A DNA stretch of 64,000 nucleotides from Lujinxingia sediminis (GTDB lineage: Bacteria > Myxococcota_A > Bradymonadia > Bradymonadales > Bradymonadaceae). The notes under the pieces are model-generated. The model saw only the letters and a program-made list of their open reading frames with translations, was not told the DNA's origin and made no database searches. A program made the position numbers and the translations under genes. Positions 35,461 to 43,623 of this stretch are shown one piece after another. The stretch's first letter is position 1, and every line of letters begins with the position of its first letter. The stretch is taken from the NCBI RefSeq assembly GCF_004005565.1, contig NZ_SADD01000001.1, positions 248,001-312,000 on the forward strand, given 5' to 3'.

Positions 35461-36756
35461 ATGGCAGAAGTTATGGAGATGTTGGCGCTTAGCCCCACGA
35501 TGGAAGAGGGCACTCTGGCGGAGTGGACCAAAGCCGAGGGTGATAGCGTCGCCGAGGGCGATATCCTGGCGGAGGTGGAGACCGACAAGGCGACCATGGA
35601 AATGGAGTCGTTTTATGCGGGCACCGTGCTCAAACTTCTGGCTGAGCCGGGGCAGACGGTGCGCGTGGGCGATCCTCTGGTGATTATCGGCAAGGAGGGC
35701 GAAGATATCTCCGGGCTGCTCTCGGAGCTCGGTGGTGGGGGCAAGCCCGCAGCCAAAGCGAAGTCTGAGCAGGCCGCGCCCGAGAAGGCCGAAGCCGCTC
35801 CCGAAGAAAAAGAAAGCGCCTCGATGGAGGTTGCCGAAGACGCAGGCAACGACGACGGCCGCCGCATCAAGGCCAGCCCGCTTGCGCGCAAGATGGCCGA
35901 AGATAAAGGCCTCGATCTTTCCACCATCGAAGGCAGCGGCCCCGGCGGGCGTATCATCAAGCGCGACATTGAGTCGGCCAAAGCGGCCCCGGCCAAAGCT
36001 CCGCGCGCCGCAGCTGCCGCGCCCTCGGCCGAGCTTCATGCTGCGGCCGGCCTCAGTGAAGTACCCGGCGAGCAGAAGTCGCTGAGCCAGATGCGCAAGA
36101 CCATTGCCAAACGCCTGGTCGAGGTCTGGCAGAGTACCCCGCATTTCTACCTGACGATGGGCATCGACATGGCCGCGGCCATGAAGGTGCGCAAAGACAT
36201 CAACGCTCAGCTGGCCGCGGCCGAGGCTGGCTACAAGGTCTCGGTCAACGATCTGATCGTGAAGGCCGCTGCAGCCGCGCTGGCGAAATACCCGGCGATG
36301 AACACCGGCTTTGCCGGCGACTCGCTCTATGCCTTCGATGAGGTCAACATCGGAGTGGCCGTCGCTATCGAAGACGGGTTGATCACCCCCACGGTGCGTA
36401 ACGCCGATCAGAAGGCGCTCGGTGCCATCGCCCGCGAGGTGCGCGAGCTTGCCGGTCGCGCCCGCGACAAGAAGCTCAAGCCCGAGGAGTACAGCGCGCA
36501 TACCTTCTCGATCAGCAACCTCGGCATGTACGACATCGACGAGTTCATGGCGGTCATCAACCCGCCGGACGCCGCGATCCTTGCCTGCGGTGCGGTCAAG
36601 CAGGTTCCGGTCGTCGTGGATGGAGAGCTTGCAGTGGGCACGCGCATGAAGCTCACCCTGGCCTGCGACCATCGCGTGGTCGACGGGGCCACCGGCGCGG
36701 AGTTCCTCAATGAGCTTCGTCGCAATCTGGAGAACCCGCTGTTGCTCCTGGTCTGA
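35461..36756 (+). CDS. pdhC: Pyruvate dehydrogenase E2 (dihydrolipoamide acetyltransferase)
   Basis: A 431-residue E2 core subunit that transfers acetyl from E1 to CoA. One N-terminal lipoyl domain carries the lipoylated Lys43 in EVETDKATMEME; an Ala/Glu/Lys-rich linker follows; the peripheral-subunit-binding domain is at about residues 137-175 (IKASPLARKMAED, SGPGGRI); the catalytic domain ends with the HRVVDGATGAEFL active-site His near residue 400. No E3 (lipoamide dehydrogenase) gene is in the window. A hairpin ends the operon. Confidence 0.93.
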   Translation: MAEVMEMLALSPTMEEGTLAEWTKAEGDSVAEGDILAEVETDKATMEMESFYAGTVLKLLAEPGQTVRVGDPLVIIGKEGEDISGLLSELGGGGKPAAKAKSEQAAPEKAEAAPEEKESASMEVAEDAGNDDGRRIKASPLARKMAEDKGLDLSTIEGSGPGGRIIKRDIESAKAAPAKAPRAAAAAPSAELHAAAGLSEVPGEQKSLSQMRKTIAKRLVEVWQSTPHFYLTMGIDMAAAMKVRKDINAQLAAAEAGYKVSVNDLIVKAAAAALAKYPAMNTGFAGDSLYAFDEVNIGVAVAIEDGLITPTVRNADQKALGAIAREVRELAGRARDKKLKPEEYSAHTFSISNLGMYDIDEFMAVINPPDAAILACGAVKQVPVVVDGELAVGTRMKLTLACDHRVVDGATGAEFLNELRRNLENPLLLLV

Positions 36757-36774
36757 TGTTGGAATGAAACACGT

Positions 36775-36801
36775 GCGAGGGCGGCTTTGTAAGCCGCCCT
36801 C
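36775..36801 (+). terminator. Hairpin after the pdh operon
   Basis: CGAGGGCGGCTT / AAGCCGCCCTCG with a three-base loop, followed by a TTGCGTTC then TTTCTTTTTTC tract after 20 bases. Likely transcript end. Confidence 0.6.
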
Positions 36802-36857
36802 GTTGCGTTCTACCCTTTCTTTTTTCACATCTCGCGTACCGCCTCGGAGTTGTAGTT

Positions 36858-37826
36858 ATGACCCTCCCCGCGATTTTCAAGAACAACCGACTGCCCATCG
36901 TCGCCGCGCCTATGTTTCTGGTCTCCGGCGATGAGCTCACGATTGCCATCTGCAAGGCCGGTATCACCGGCACCTTCCCCGCGCTTAACCAGCGCACCAC
37001 CGAGGGCTTTGAGCAGTGGGTGGTGAAGATCACCGACGAACTCAACGCGTTCCGCGAAGCCAACCCCGAGTCCCCCTGCGGTCATTTTGGCGTGAACCTC
37101 ATTGTGCATCGCTCCAACCCGCGTCTGCAGGCCGACCTTGAGGTCGTGGTCAAACATAAGGTGCCGCTGGTCATCACCTCGCTCGGCGCGGTCAGCGACG
37201 TGGTTGACGCGGTGCACAGCTACGGTGGGGTGGTCTTCCACGATATCACCAACCGTCGCCATGCCGAGAAGGCCGCTGAGGCTGGCGTCGACGGTGTGAT
37301 CCTGGTGGCGGGCGGCGCTGGCGGCCACGCCGGCACCCTTAATCCCTTTGCGCTGATGGCCGAGATTCGCAGTTTCTTCAAAGGTACGATCCTGCTCGCC
37401 GGTGCGATCTCCAGCGGCAGTGACGTGGCCGCGGCTCGCGCCATGGGGGCCGACCTGGCCTACATGGGCACTCGCTTCATCGCCACCCGGGAGAGCAACG
37501 CTCAGCCCGAATACAAGCAGATGATCTGTGATGCCCGCGCTGAAGACATCGTACACACCCCGGCGGTCAGCGGGGTTCCGGCGAGTTTTATGCAGCAGAG
37601 TCTGGAGGCCAATGGCTACGATCTTGCGACGTTGCGGGATCCGGCTGCCGTTGATTTTGGCAAAAAGCTCACGGTGAACGAGGAGGCCAAAGCCTGGAAG
37701 ACGGTCTGGTCGGCCGGTCACGGCGTCAGCGCCATCGCCGACGTACCCACTGTCGCCGAGCTGGTGAACCGCCTCGAAGGGGAGTACCGCCAGACCCTTC
37801 AAGAACTCAGTGCCGAGCTCGGATAA
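36858..37826 (+). CDS. Nitronate monooxygenase family protein (NPD-like)
   Basis: A 322-residue FMN-dependent TIM-barrel oxidase that converts alkyl nitronates to carbonyls and nitrite. The flavin phosphate and active-site segments are visible: AAPMFLVSGDELTIA, VAGGAGGHAGT (with the conserved His) and GADLAYMGTRFIAT. Relatives such as FabK-like enoyl reductases share this fold, so the exact reaction is open. ATG 36858 starts LPAIFKNNRLPIV, the usual beginning of the family. It stands alone between the pdh operon and a bidirectional terminator. Confidence 0.9.
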   Translation: MTLPAIFKNNRLPIVAAPMFLVSGDELTIAICKAGITGTFPALNQRTTEGFEQWVVKITDELNAFREANPESPCGHFGVNLIVHRSNPRLQADLEVVVKHKVPLVITSLGAVSDVVDAVHSYGGVVFHDITNRRHAEKAAEAGVDGVILVAGGAGGHAGTLNPFALMAEIRSFFKGTILLAGAISSGSDVAAARAMGADLAYMGTRFIATRESNAQPEYKQMICDARAEDIVHTPAVSGVPASFMQQSLEANGYDLATLRDPAAVDFGKKLTVNEEAKAWKTVWSAGHGVSAIADVPTVAELVNRLEGEYRQTLQELSAELG

Positions 37827-37851
37827 GGGGCGCGGACTTTGAGCCATTCAG

Positions 37852-37890
37852 AATAAAAAAAGGCCGGGCGAGGATGCCCGGCCTTCTTTG
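37852..37890. terminator. Bidirectional Rho-independent terminator
   Basis: AAAAAAAGGCCGGGC, six-base loop, GCCCGGCCTTCTTT. It ends the nitronate monooxygenase gene and the convergent His/Arg-rich gene. Confidence 0.9.
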
Positions 37891-37910
37891 TGTCTGAAGT
37901 TCGTTTGAAA

Positions 37911-38684
37911 TCAATAGCTTACGACGCTTGCCTCCAGGCCGTTGCGGGTCCATCGGATCCAGGCACCCACGCGCGAGCCCTCGTCATACTCACCCTCACA
38001 GGAGGGCTCACCGTTGGTATGCCACTCGGTCCACAGGCCGACGCGCGCGCCGTTGAGGTACTCACCCTCCTCGGCAATCTGCCCGTTGGGGTGCACGCGC
38101 ATATACGGGCCATGACGGGTGCCGCGCGAGGTGGCGCAGTACTGCTCATCCCGGGTGGCGACGCGATGGGTGCGGGCCGGGCAGCTGAGCTCGGTGTTTG
38201 TAAAGCGGTCGACCTCCACGATCACAACCTCGGTGTGGTGGTGATGATGTTCGACCACCGGGCGCGGGTAGTGATGGTAACGGCGGTGCACGCGCGAGCG
38301 GCGCGGACCACGGTACGTCTCATAGCGGGTGCGGTAGTGATGGTCATGATGCCGCACGTGATGGGGCGGTCGATAATCATGACGGTGGCCATGGCCCCTC
38401 CCCTGATGACGGCGATGCCTGTCGCCGTGGTAGCGATGGTCGCGCCCATGACGGTCATGGCGTTCGTGACGCGCATTGGGGTTGGAACGCACGTTGCGCA
38501 CTCGCCGCTCGGAGCGTGTTGTTGTTGTGGTGGTGGTGCGCCTGGTCCGTCGCTCAGTTGACGGTGCGCTGCGGGCGTTGGATTGAGCGCTGGCCTCCGG
38601 CAGCGTGAAACTACCCCCGGCGAAGGACCATGCGGCAATGAGTGTGATGGCGAAGATGGAGAGTCGCAAGGGGGAGTGCTTCAT
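37911..38684 (-). CDS. Exported His/Arg-rich protein with C-terminal MORN-like repeats
   Basis: A 257-residue protein. A signal peptide (about residues 1-34, ending ASAQ) is followed by a Thr/Arg stretch and a block of about 80 residues with roughly 24 His interleaved with Arg, Asp and Tyr, ending in HHHHH. The C-terminal 90 residues contain MORN/YwqK-like repeats: YMRVHPNGQIAEEGEYLNG, then EWHTNGEPSCEGEYDEGS. The His block suggests metal binding in the periplasm (inference). I start at MKHSPLRLS (38684), where the signal begins; MRVNRNL at 38723 and the frame start at 38765 are alternatives. Function is unknown. Confidence 0.65.
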   Translation of the reverse strand: MKHSPLRLSIFAITLIAAWSFAGGSFTLPEASAQSNARSAPSTERRTRRTTTTTTTRSERRVRNVRSNPNARHERHDRHGRDHRYHGDRHRRHQGRGHGHRHDYRPPHHVRHHDHHYRTRYETYRGPRRSRVHRRYHHYPRPVVEHHHHHTEVVIVEVDRFTNTELSCPARTHRVATRDEQYCATSRGTRHGPYMRVHPNGQIAEEGEYLNGARVGLWTEWHTNGEPSCEGEYDEGSRVGAWIRWTRNGLEASVVSY

Positions 38685-38831
38685 GGCACAGCTCACGGTT
38701 GAGAGGTTGCGGTTAACTCGCATGTCAGCTGTCGGTTTGGACGCGAGCTTCAGCAACGTATTCATAATACGCCGGCTGTGCAGTGAAATCGGGGGCGTGT
38801 CAGCGCTCGCCAGGGGCGGGAGGCCGCACCA

Positions 38832-39299
38832 TTACCAGCAGGTGGCCGGGGGGCACTGGCCCTCGATGGGGTAGCCCTTATCGCGTCGCGCCAGGTCGAG
38901 CGTGGCCTCGCACTGGGCCCGCGCGCGCTCCCTGGCCGCGATATCGTCGGGGTGCGCTCCCCAGCCGCAGATCAGATCTTCGGGGGAGTCGCTGCACTCG
39001 GGAGTGACGTCGCCGGGCAGGCAGAGCTTGACGCAGGAGAAGCAGGCCGGGGTACGCGGGTCGGCGCGCTCAATGCGCCCGCTCGCTTCTGCAGGCCGGG
39101 CATCCGGCGGCAAGGCCGCGCGCAGGAAGGGGTCGCCATCGGCGGGAGGAGGTCGCCCGATCAGCGTCTCTCCGGCGCGGGTCTGCTCCCGTGTTCCGCG
39201 CTCCTCACCCGATGATGCGCAGGCCGCAAGCCCGCAGAACAGAGCTAGAAGAAGCACCATCATGGCGGCATCGTGTACAAGGTTTTGGTACGGCGTCAT
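38832..39299 (-). CDS. Small Cys-containing lipoprotein
   Basis: A 155-residue predicted lipoprotein with lipobox GLAAC (Cys27). The mature part has several Cys (CFSCVKLCLPGD, CSDSPEDLICGWG, CPPATC) that could form disulfides. No family is recognised. ATG 39299 begins four bases after the stop of the GtrA gene and has GAGCTG ahead, which suggests translational coupling to it. A start further in (MMVLLLALF, 39263) is possible but lacks a ribosome site. Confidence 0.6.
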   Translation of the reverse strand: MTPYQNLVHDAAMMVLLLALFCGLAACASSGEERGTREQTRAGETLIGRPPPADGDPFLRAALPPDARPAEASGRIERADPRTPACFSCVKLCLPGDVTPECSDSPEDLICGWGAHPDDIAARERARAQCEATLDLARRDKGYPIEGQCPPATCW

Positions 39300-39303
39300 G
39301 GTG

Positions 39304-39828
39304 TCAGCTCGGCGTGTCTGCGTCGCGAAACGCCCAGAAGTGGCTGGCTAAAAAGTTCAGGGCCATGCCGCACCCGATGCCGGTGAGAACGCCCAGCGTC
39401 GGCGCGAGCTTGTAGCCGGCGACTTGCCAGCCCAGCATCACCCACAGGGGCAGGCTGGCCCAGGCGGTGACCATCTGCACGGCCCCTGCGCCTGAGGCTG
39501 CCACGTAGTAGCGAGTAAGCCGGCGGTACCAGTCGCGACGATCGCCTTTGACGCGGTCGCCCCAGGTGAAGCGGTCGTTGAGCAAAAAGTTTGTGAAGAT
39601 GCTCACGATCACCCCGGCCAGGTTCGCCAGCACAAAGCGCAGGTCGTCGCTCAGGGTGGTGGGAACGACCAGATGGAAGAAGAGCTTGAACACCGCCAGA
39701 TTGACCCCGACTCCGCTCAAGCCCACCACGCCAAAGGTGATCAGCCGCGTGACCCGCGCGCGCCAGCGCTCCGGTGTCGGTCTGGCGAGCTCGAGTTCGG
39801 TGGAGATGTCGAGGGGTTCGATCGTCAT
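39304..39828 (-). CDS. GtrA-family membrane protein
   Basis: A 174-residue protein with four membrane helices and the GtrA pattern: FGVVGLSGVGVNLAVFKLFF, then ANLAGVIVSIFTNFLLNDRFTW and the last helix with CGMALNFLASHFWAF. GtrA proteins are thought to flip undecaprenyl-linked sugars or help cell-surface polysaccharide synthesis. The start ATG 39828 follows AGGAAGTAAG; the longer frame lacks this. The gene is followed, four bases later, by a lipoprotein gene. No glycosyltransferase is next to it. Confidence 0.85.
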   Translation of the reverse strand: MTIEPLDISTELELARPTPERWRARVTRLITFGVVGLSGVGVNLAVFKLFFHLVVPTTLSDDLRFVLANLAGVIVSIFTNFLLNDRFTWGDRVKGDRRDWYRRLTRYYVAASGAGAVQMVTAWASLPLWVMLGWQVAGYKLAPTLGVLTGIGCGMALNFLASHFWAFRDADTPS

Positions 39829-39892
39829 AGAGCTTACTTCCTGAGAGAGAACAGCGCGTCGCGGCACACCCTAGCGGGCCTGCTCGCGCGCT

Positions 39893-40777
39893 TCAATCTG
39901 CAATGAAAACCGTCTGATAGGGCTCGCGAAAGCTAAAGCCGACGCGCCGATAGACGCGACTTGCCGCCTCGTTGGTCTCATTGACGTAGAGCGTAATGCG
40001 GGGAAGTCCCTGAGCGAAGAGCAGGGCGCAGAGGTCGCGCATCGCCCGCGTGGCGATGCCCTGGTTGCGATGCAAGGGGTCGGTGTACACACCCGAGATC
40101 TGCGCCCCCTGAGAGCCGCGTGTGGAGATATCGGCCTTAAAGAGCAGGCGCCGTTCGTCGAACCAGCTGTAGGTGCGTCCGTTTTCGATACGGTAACGCA
40201 CATGGCGACGAAATCCCTCGGCATCGCGCTCCAGAGGATCTTCGAGCGTTTCCTCCCGGTGCATGCGCGCGCTGGCCAGAAAGATCGCTTCGAGCTCCTC
40301 CTGACGAGCCCGCCGCAGTCCCGATGGCTCGCCCCGACTCATGAGATTTGAGGGGGTGAGCTCATAGAGTTGCTGCTGCTGAATCAGGCGCGCTCGCACG
40401 CTCTGCTCGGCGGTGTAAGTGCTCCAGAAGGACTCAGCGCAGGCCCGTCGCGAGACGATGTGCTGAAAGAGCGTGCCCCGGCGAAGGAAGAACGCTCCGA
40501 ACTCGCCACAGAGGGTCGGGTCATGAGCCTCCACCATCACGAGGCGCCCGGCCAGGTTGAGGGCGGCCGCCTGCAGCTCTCGCGCCTCATCAAAGAGCCC
40601 CCAGAAGGAAAACTGACCGCGAGAGTGCGCCTCAACCCCGTGCCCCTCCAGCCAGCAGAGCTGGAAGAGGTTGGCCTCCAGACGGCTCTCATACAAACGC
40701 GTCAGCGCCCGCCGATGCCGGTTTTGCAGCTCGACGGGCGCTGAGAGCGGTGCCTGGTTGGCGGGGTCTGTCGCCAT
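39893..40777 (-). CDS. GNAT acetyltransferase with N-terminal extension
   Basis: A 294-residue protein. The C-terminal 140 residues are a GNAT fold with the acetyl-CoA loop HRNQGIATRAMRDLC and a VYRRVGFSFREPYQTV end; the N-terminal 150 residues resemble the DUF4081-like extension seen in predicted mycothiol-like or protein acetyltransferases. The substrate is unknown. The start ATG 40777 follows a TTG and GGCGAG. It is 12 bases downstream of the coiled-coil membrane protein on the same strand, so the two are probably one transcript. Confidence 0.8.
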   Translation of the reverse strand: MATDPANQAPLSAPVELQNRHRRALTRLYESRLEANLFQLCWLEGHGVEAHSRGQFSFWGLFDEARELQAAALNLAGRLVMVEAHDPTLCGEFGAFFLRRGTLFQHIVSRRACAESFWSTYTAEQSVRARLIQQQQLYELTPSNLMSRGEPSGLRRARQEELEAIFLASARMHREETLEDPLERDAEGFRRHVRYRIENGRTYSWFDERRLLFKADISTRGSQGAQISGVYTDPLHRNQGIATRAMRDLCALLFAQGLPRITLYVNETNEAASRVYRRVGFSFREPYQTVFIAD

Positions 40778-40789
40778 CAACTCGCCAGG

Positions 40790-41575
40790 TTAGAAGCCAC
40801 CACCGAAGGGATCGAAGTCCAGATCGATGTCGATCTTTTTCTTCTTCTCGGTCTTCTTGGTGGTGGAGCGAGCCGGACGCGAGCGACTCGTCGAGGATGA
40901 GCTCGATGCGGAGCTACGACGCGACGAGCTTCGGCGCGCGGCGGGCTCAGGTTCGGGCTCCGGCTCGGCTTCCGGGATCGGGTTAAAACTGAGTTCCACC
41001 ACACTGACCTGGGTCTCCGAGGGGCTGTAGACGGCCTTGGGGTAGGTGGTGTTGTCGACCTGGTATCCGGCAGGCATCAGCAAAAAGGCTACGACACCGG
41101 CACCGATCACCGCGACGACCAGCGCAGCGAGCACCATGACCTGCGTCGAGTTGGACTTGGCCGGGGCGGCCTGCTCGGGCTGAGCGGCCTGAGCAGGAGC
41201 AGCCTGTTCGGGGCGTGCAGCCTGTGCGACCGGTGGTTGCGCGGCGGCCTCGGGAGGCGCTTCGTGCTTGAACTCTTCGGGCGGCTCCCACTGTCCGCTC
41301 TCTTTGAGATCTTCGATACGCAGCGCTTCGATCTTCTGGGTGCGGCGCTTCTCAACTTCTTCCAGACGACTCTTCTCGGCCGAGAGCCGGGCTTCGGCCT
41401 CGGCACGCCGGCGAGCGTCTTCTTCCTCTTTGCGGCGGCGCTCTTCTTCTTCGCGCGCGGCGATCTCGGCGGCGATGCGTTGCTGCTCAAGCTCGGCCTC
41501 GGTGGCCGTTTCATCCAGAATTCCTGCGAGCAGATCGCCGGCGTCGTCGTCGCTGGCCCACTTTTGATTCGCCAC
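40790..41575 (-). CDS. Single-pass membrane protein with charged coiled coil
   Basis: A 261-residue protein. The N-terminal third is Glu/Arg/Lys/Ala-rich and predicted coiled coil (REEEERRRKEEEDARRRAEA); an Ala/Pro/Gln linker with repeated QPEQAAPA-like units follows; one membrane helix near residues 145-167 (QVMVLAALVVAVIGAGVVAF); the remainder is a short Ser/Arg- and Lys-rich tail ending in DFDPFGGGF. No family is recognised. Start GTG 41575 has AGGAGAAAG ahead; the frame extends by six codons to a second GTG. It is transcribed toward the GNAT gene. Confidence 0.65.
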   Translation of the reverse strand: MANQKWASDDDAGDLLAGILDETATEAELEQQRIAAEIAAREEEERRRKEEEDARRRAEAEARLSAEKSRLEEVEKRRTQKIEALRIEDLKESGQWEPPEEFKHEAPPEAAAQPPVAQAARPEQAAPAQAAQPEQAAPAKSNSTQVMVLAALVVAVIGAGVVAFLLMPAGYQVDNTTYPKAVYSPSETQVSVVELSFNPIPEAEPEPEPEPAARRSSSRRSSASSSSSTSRSRPARSTTKKTEKKKKIDIDLDFDPFGGGF

Positions 41576-41732
41576 GGTCTTTCTCCTGAACACTCGGCCT
41601 AAAGCCGATCCATGTGAAGCTCAACAGGCGCCTGATCTCCAGCGCAAGTCGTCTGAGTATAATGGCGGCGGCCGGGGGCGACAACCGCGCATCCTCCCGG
41701 CGCTACAACCTGAAACCTGGCCGCTCGATGAA

Positions 41733-42977
41733 TCAGCTGCGCATGTTGACCCGAAAGCGAAAGGGCCAGCGCCCGGCCAGGGTAAAGACCTCATCGTTGC
41801 GCAGCACGTGGCGGGCGATCTCGCGCTCGTCGACATGTGTGCCGGTGGCGCTGAGAAGATCGATGAGCAGGACTTCGCCAATCTCCAGCGGCAGGATCAT
41901 CACGTGCTCTGGAGCCACCGCGTCATCCGGGATCACGATATCGCAGCGCCCCGGATGCCGGCCGATCTTCAGCCCGGCGCGGCGCAGAAGGATGCGCCCG
42001 GGCACAAGCCTTCCGGAGAGATCCTCGAGGTACCCAAAGGCCCGGGGCTCGGGAAGCGGTGAGGGCTCGGTGGGCTCAAAGCAGCGCGGATCACCGCCGC
42101 GCGAGCGGCTGGCAGCGGCAGGGCTCGCGTCTTCGGCGCGCTCACGCTGGATGGCCACCCGGCAGCGGCTCAGCGCGGCCTCCATTTCGCCGGCTGAGTA
42201 ATAGCGTTCGTCGGGCTCTTTAAAGAGCGAACGCATCACCACCTCGACCAGACACTCCGGAAGATCCTCGCGCAGGGTCCGCGGGTCGGCTGGCTGCTCC
42301 TGCTCGATACGCTTCATCAGCGGGTAGCCTTCCTCTCCATCGAAGGGGACCTCGCCGGTGATCATCTCGTAGAGCGTCACGCCCAGGCTGTAGAGGTCGG
42401 CGCGGTGGTCGACGGTGCGCGGGCTGGTGAGCTGTTCGGGGGCCATGTAGACCATCGTGCCCACCAGGTCGCGGCTCTCGGTGACCCGCGCGTTCTTACT
42501 GCCGACTTCGGCGCGCGCCACCCCGAAGTCGGCGATTTTTACGCGCCCCTCGGGGGTGACCATGATGTTTTCGCTCTTGATGTCGCGATGAACCACCCCG
42601 TGATGGTGGGCGTAGGCCAGGGCGTCAAGGGCCTGAATGGCGATGTCGATCGCCATCAGCGGATCGACGACCTCAACCTCTTCATCGAGGATGTCGGCGA
42701 TGGCGCGACCGGGGACAAATTCCAGCACCATGGCTGGCCGATCTTTGACCACCAGCGGCTCATAGCAGGTCACGATGCCCGGATGCTGCCGGCCGAGCAT
42801 GTTTTGAATGCGGGCCTCCTGGTGCATGCGGTAGACGAGCACCTCATCACGCGCGCTCTCCTCGCTGAGCACCTTGATCGCCACGGGCATCCCGGTGGGG
42901 CGATAGACTCCACGGTAGACCGTCGCCATGCCCCCGCGCGCCAGAACGCGGCCGATTCTGTAGTTGCCGATGATCAC
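41733..42977 (-). CDS. Ser/Thr protein kinase with C-terminal FHA domain
   Basis: A 414-residue soluble kinase. The catalytic domain covers about residues 1-265: LARGGMATVYRG, Lys in MPVAIKVL, HRDIKSENIM and DFGVAR, APEQL. After a short Glu/Arg/Ser-rich linker comes an FHA domain (about 325-405) with KIGRHPGRCDIVIPDD and the phosphothreonine-binding Ser in DDAVAPEHVMI, LLSATGTHV. A kinase that carries its own phosphopeptide reader can bind its own substrates or autophosphorylated sites. I start at GTG 42977 because AGGGA lies nine bases ahead and it begins just before the kinase fold; the frame is open further to TTG 43091. Confidence 0.85.
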   Translation of the reverse strand: MIIGNYRIGRVLARGGMATVYRGVYRPTGMPVAIKVLSEESARDEVLVYRMHQEARIQNMLGRQHPGIVTCYEPLVVKDRPAMVLEFVPGRAIADILDEEVEVVDPLMAIDIAIQALDALAYAHHHGVVHRDIKSENIMVTPEGRVKIADFGVARAEVGSKNARVTESRDLVGTMVYMAPEQLTSPRTVDHRADLYSLGVTLYEMITGEVPFDGEEGYPLMKRIEQEQPADPRTLREDLPECLVEVVMRSLFKEPDERYYSAGEMEAALSRCRVAIQRERAEDASPAAASRSRGGDPRCFEPTEPSPLPEPRAFGYLEDLSGRLVPGRILLRRAGLKIGRHPGRCDIVIPDDAVAPEHVMILPLEIGEVLLIDLLSATGTHVDEREIARHVLRNDEVFTLAGRWPFRFRVNMRS

Positions 42978-43178
42978 GGCTTGATTCCCTGAAAAGAGGT
43001 CGCTGAGCGGCTCACCAGAGTCGCAGATGCAGTATGCACGTCGCGTGTGATCTTGGCGATGCTCATTGTGGCGTGAGAAGCCCCGATTCAACGAGGACCC
43101 CTTATTAAGCCCGGTACATCGCCGAGACCGGTGTCGGCGCGCTCAAACTACGGGGTTGAAGTAGTGCGGGAGGTTTTC

Positions 43179-43207
43179 TTGACAGCTTGCGTCATTCAGC
43201 TTATTCC
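43179..43207 (+). promoter_or_regulatory. Predicted sigma70 promoter of the repeat-lipoprotein gene
   Basis: TTGACA at 43179-43184, 17-base spacer, TATTCC at 43202-43207. The leader to the ATG at 43288 would be about 75 bases. The 310-base stretch between the kinase start and this gene holds this promoter and otherwise nothing I recognise. Confidence 0.6.
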
Positions 43208-43287
43208 CGAAATGTAGGCGTTTTTACAGCAGGTGCTGTGAAGACGAGATCGCAGAGTCGTAAAAGAATCGAAAGAAGAGGTCGCAC

Positions 43288-43518
43288 ATGTTCCGTCTTG
43301 TTGCCCTGATGTTCATCGCTATGTTCGCTTTCACCGCCTGTGAAGAGCCTGCTCCGGCTGAAGAAGCCGCTCCGGCCGAAGAAGCTGCTCCGGCTGAAGA
43401 AGCCGCTCCGGCTGAAGAAGCCGCTCCGGCCGAAGAAGCCGCTCCGGCCGAAGAAGCCGCTCCGGCTGAAGAAGCCGCTCCGGCTGAAGAAGGCGCTGAA
43501 GAAGCCGCCGCTGAGTAA
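43288..43518 (+). CDS. Small lipoprotein of eight APAEEA repeats
   Basis: A 76-residue protein. The signal ends with lipobox FTAC (Cys18). The mature part is eight six-residue repeats, seven APAEEA and one APAEEG, then AEEAAAE. The strongly acidic, extended chain resembles a spacer or surface brush rather than an enzyme. The repeats are encoded by an 18-base tandem repeat with synonymous changes. GAGGTCGC precedes ATG 43288 and a terminator follows; a promoter with TTGACA lies upstream, so the gene is probably monocistronic and well expressed. Confidence 0.75.
   Translation: MFRLVALMFIAMFAFTACEEPAPAEEAAPAEEAAPAEEAAPAEEAAPAEEAAPAEEAAPAEEAAPAEEGAEEAAAE
43351..43494. repeat. 18-base tandem repeat, eight copies
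   Basis: Units such as GCTCCGGCTGAAGAAGCC, differing at synonymous positions (CCGGCT/CCGGCC, GCT/GCC). They keep reading frame, so unit gain or loss by slippage would change only the protein length. Confidence 0.9.
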
Positions 43519-43563
43519 GGCGCTTCGGTGTCCAATGCCTGATGGGTGTTCGACACGCTTCCG

Positions 43564-43601
43564 AAAAAAAGCCGACCGGATTTTCCGGTCGGCTTTTTTT
43601 T
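43564..43601. terminator. Rho-independent terminator
   Basis: AAAAAAAGCCGACCGG, short loop TTTT, CCGGTCGGCTTTTTTTT. It ends the repeat lipoprotein gene and the convergent exchanger gene. Confidence 0.95.
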
Positions 43602-43623
43602 GTCCGGTCGCAGGGGGATTTCT

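Noticed and set aside
43351-43494. Possible CRISPR array
   Set aside because: Units are contiguous 18-mers without spacers and lie within a reading frame.
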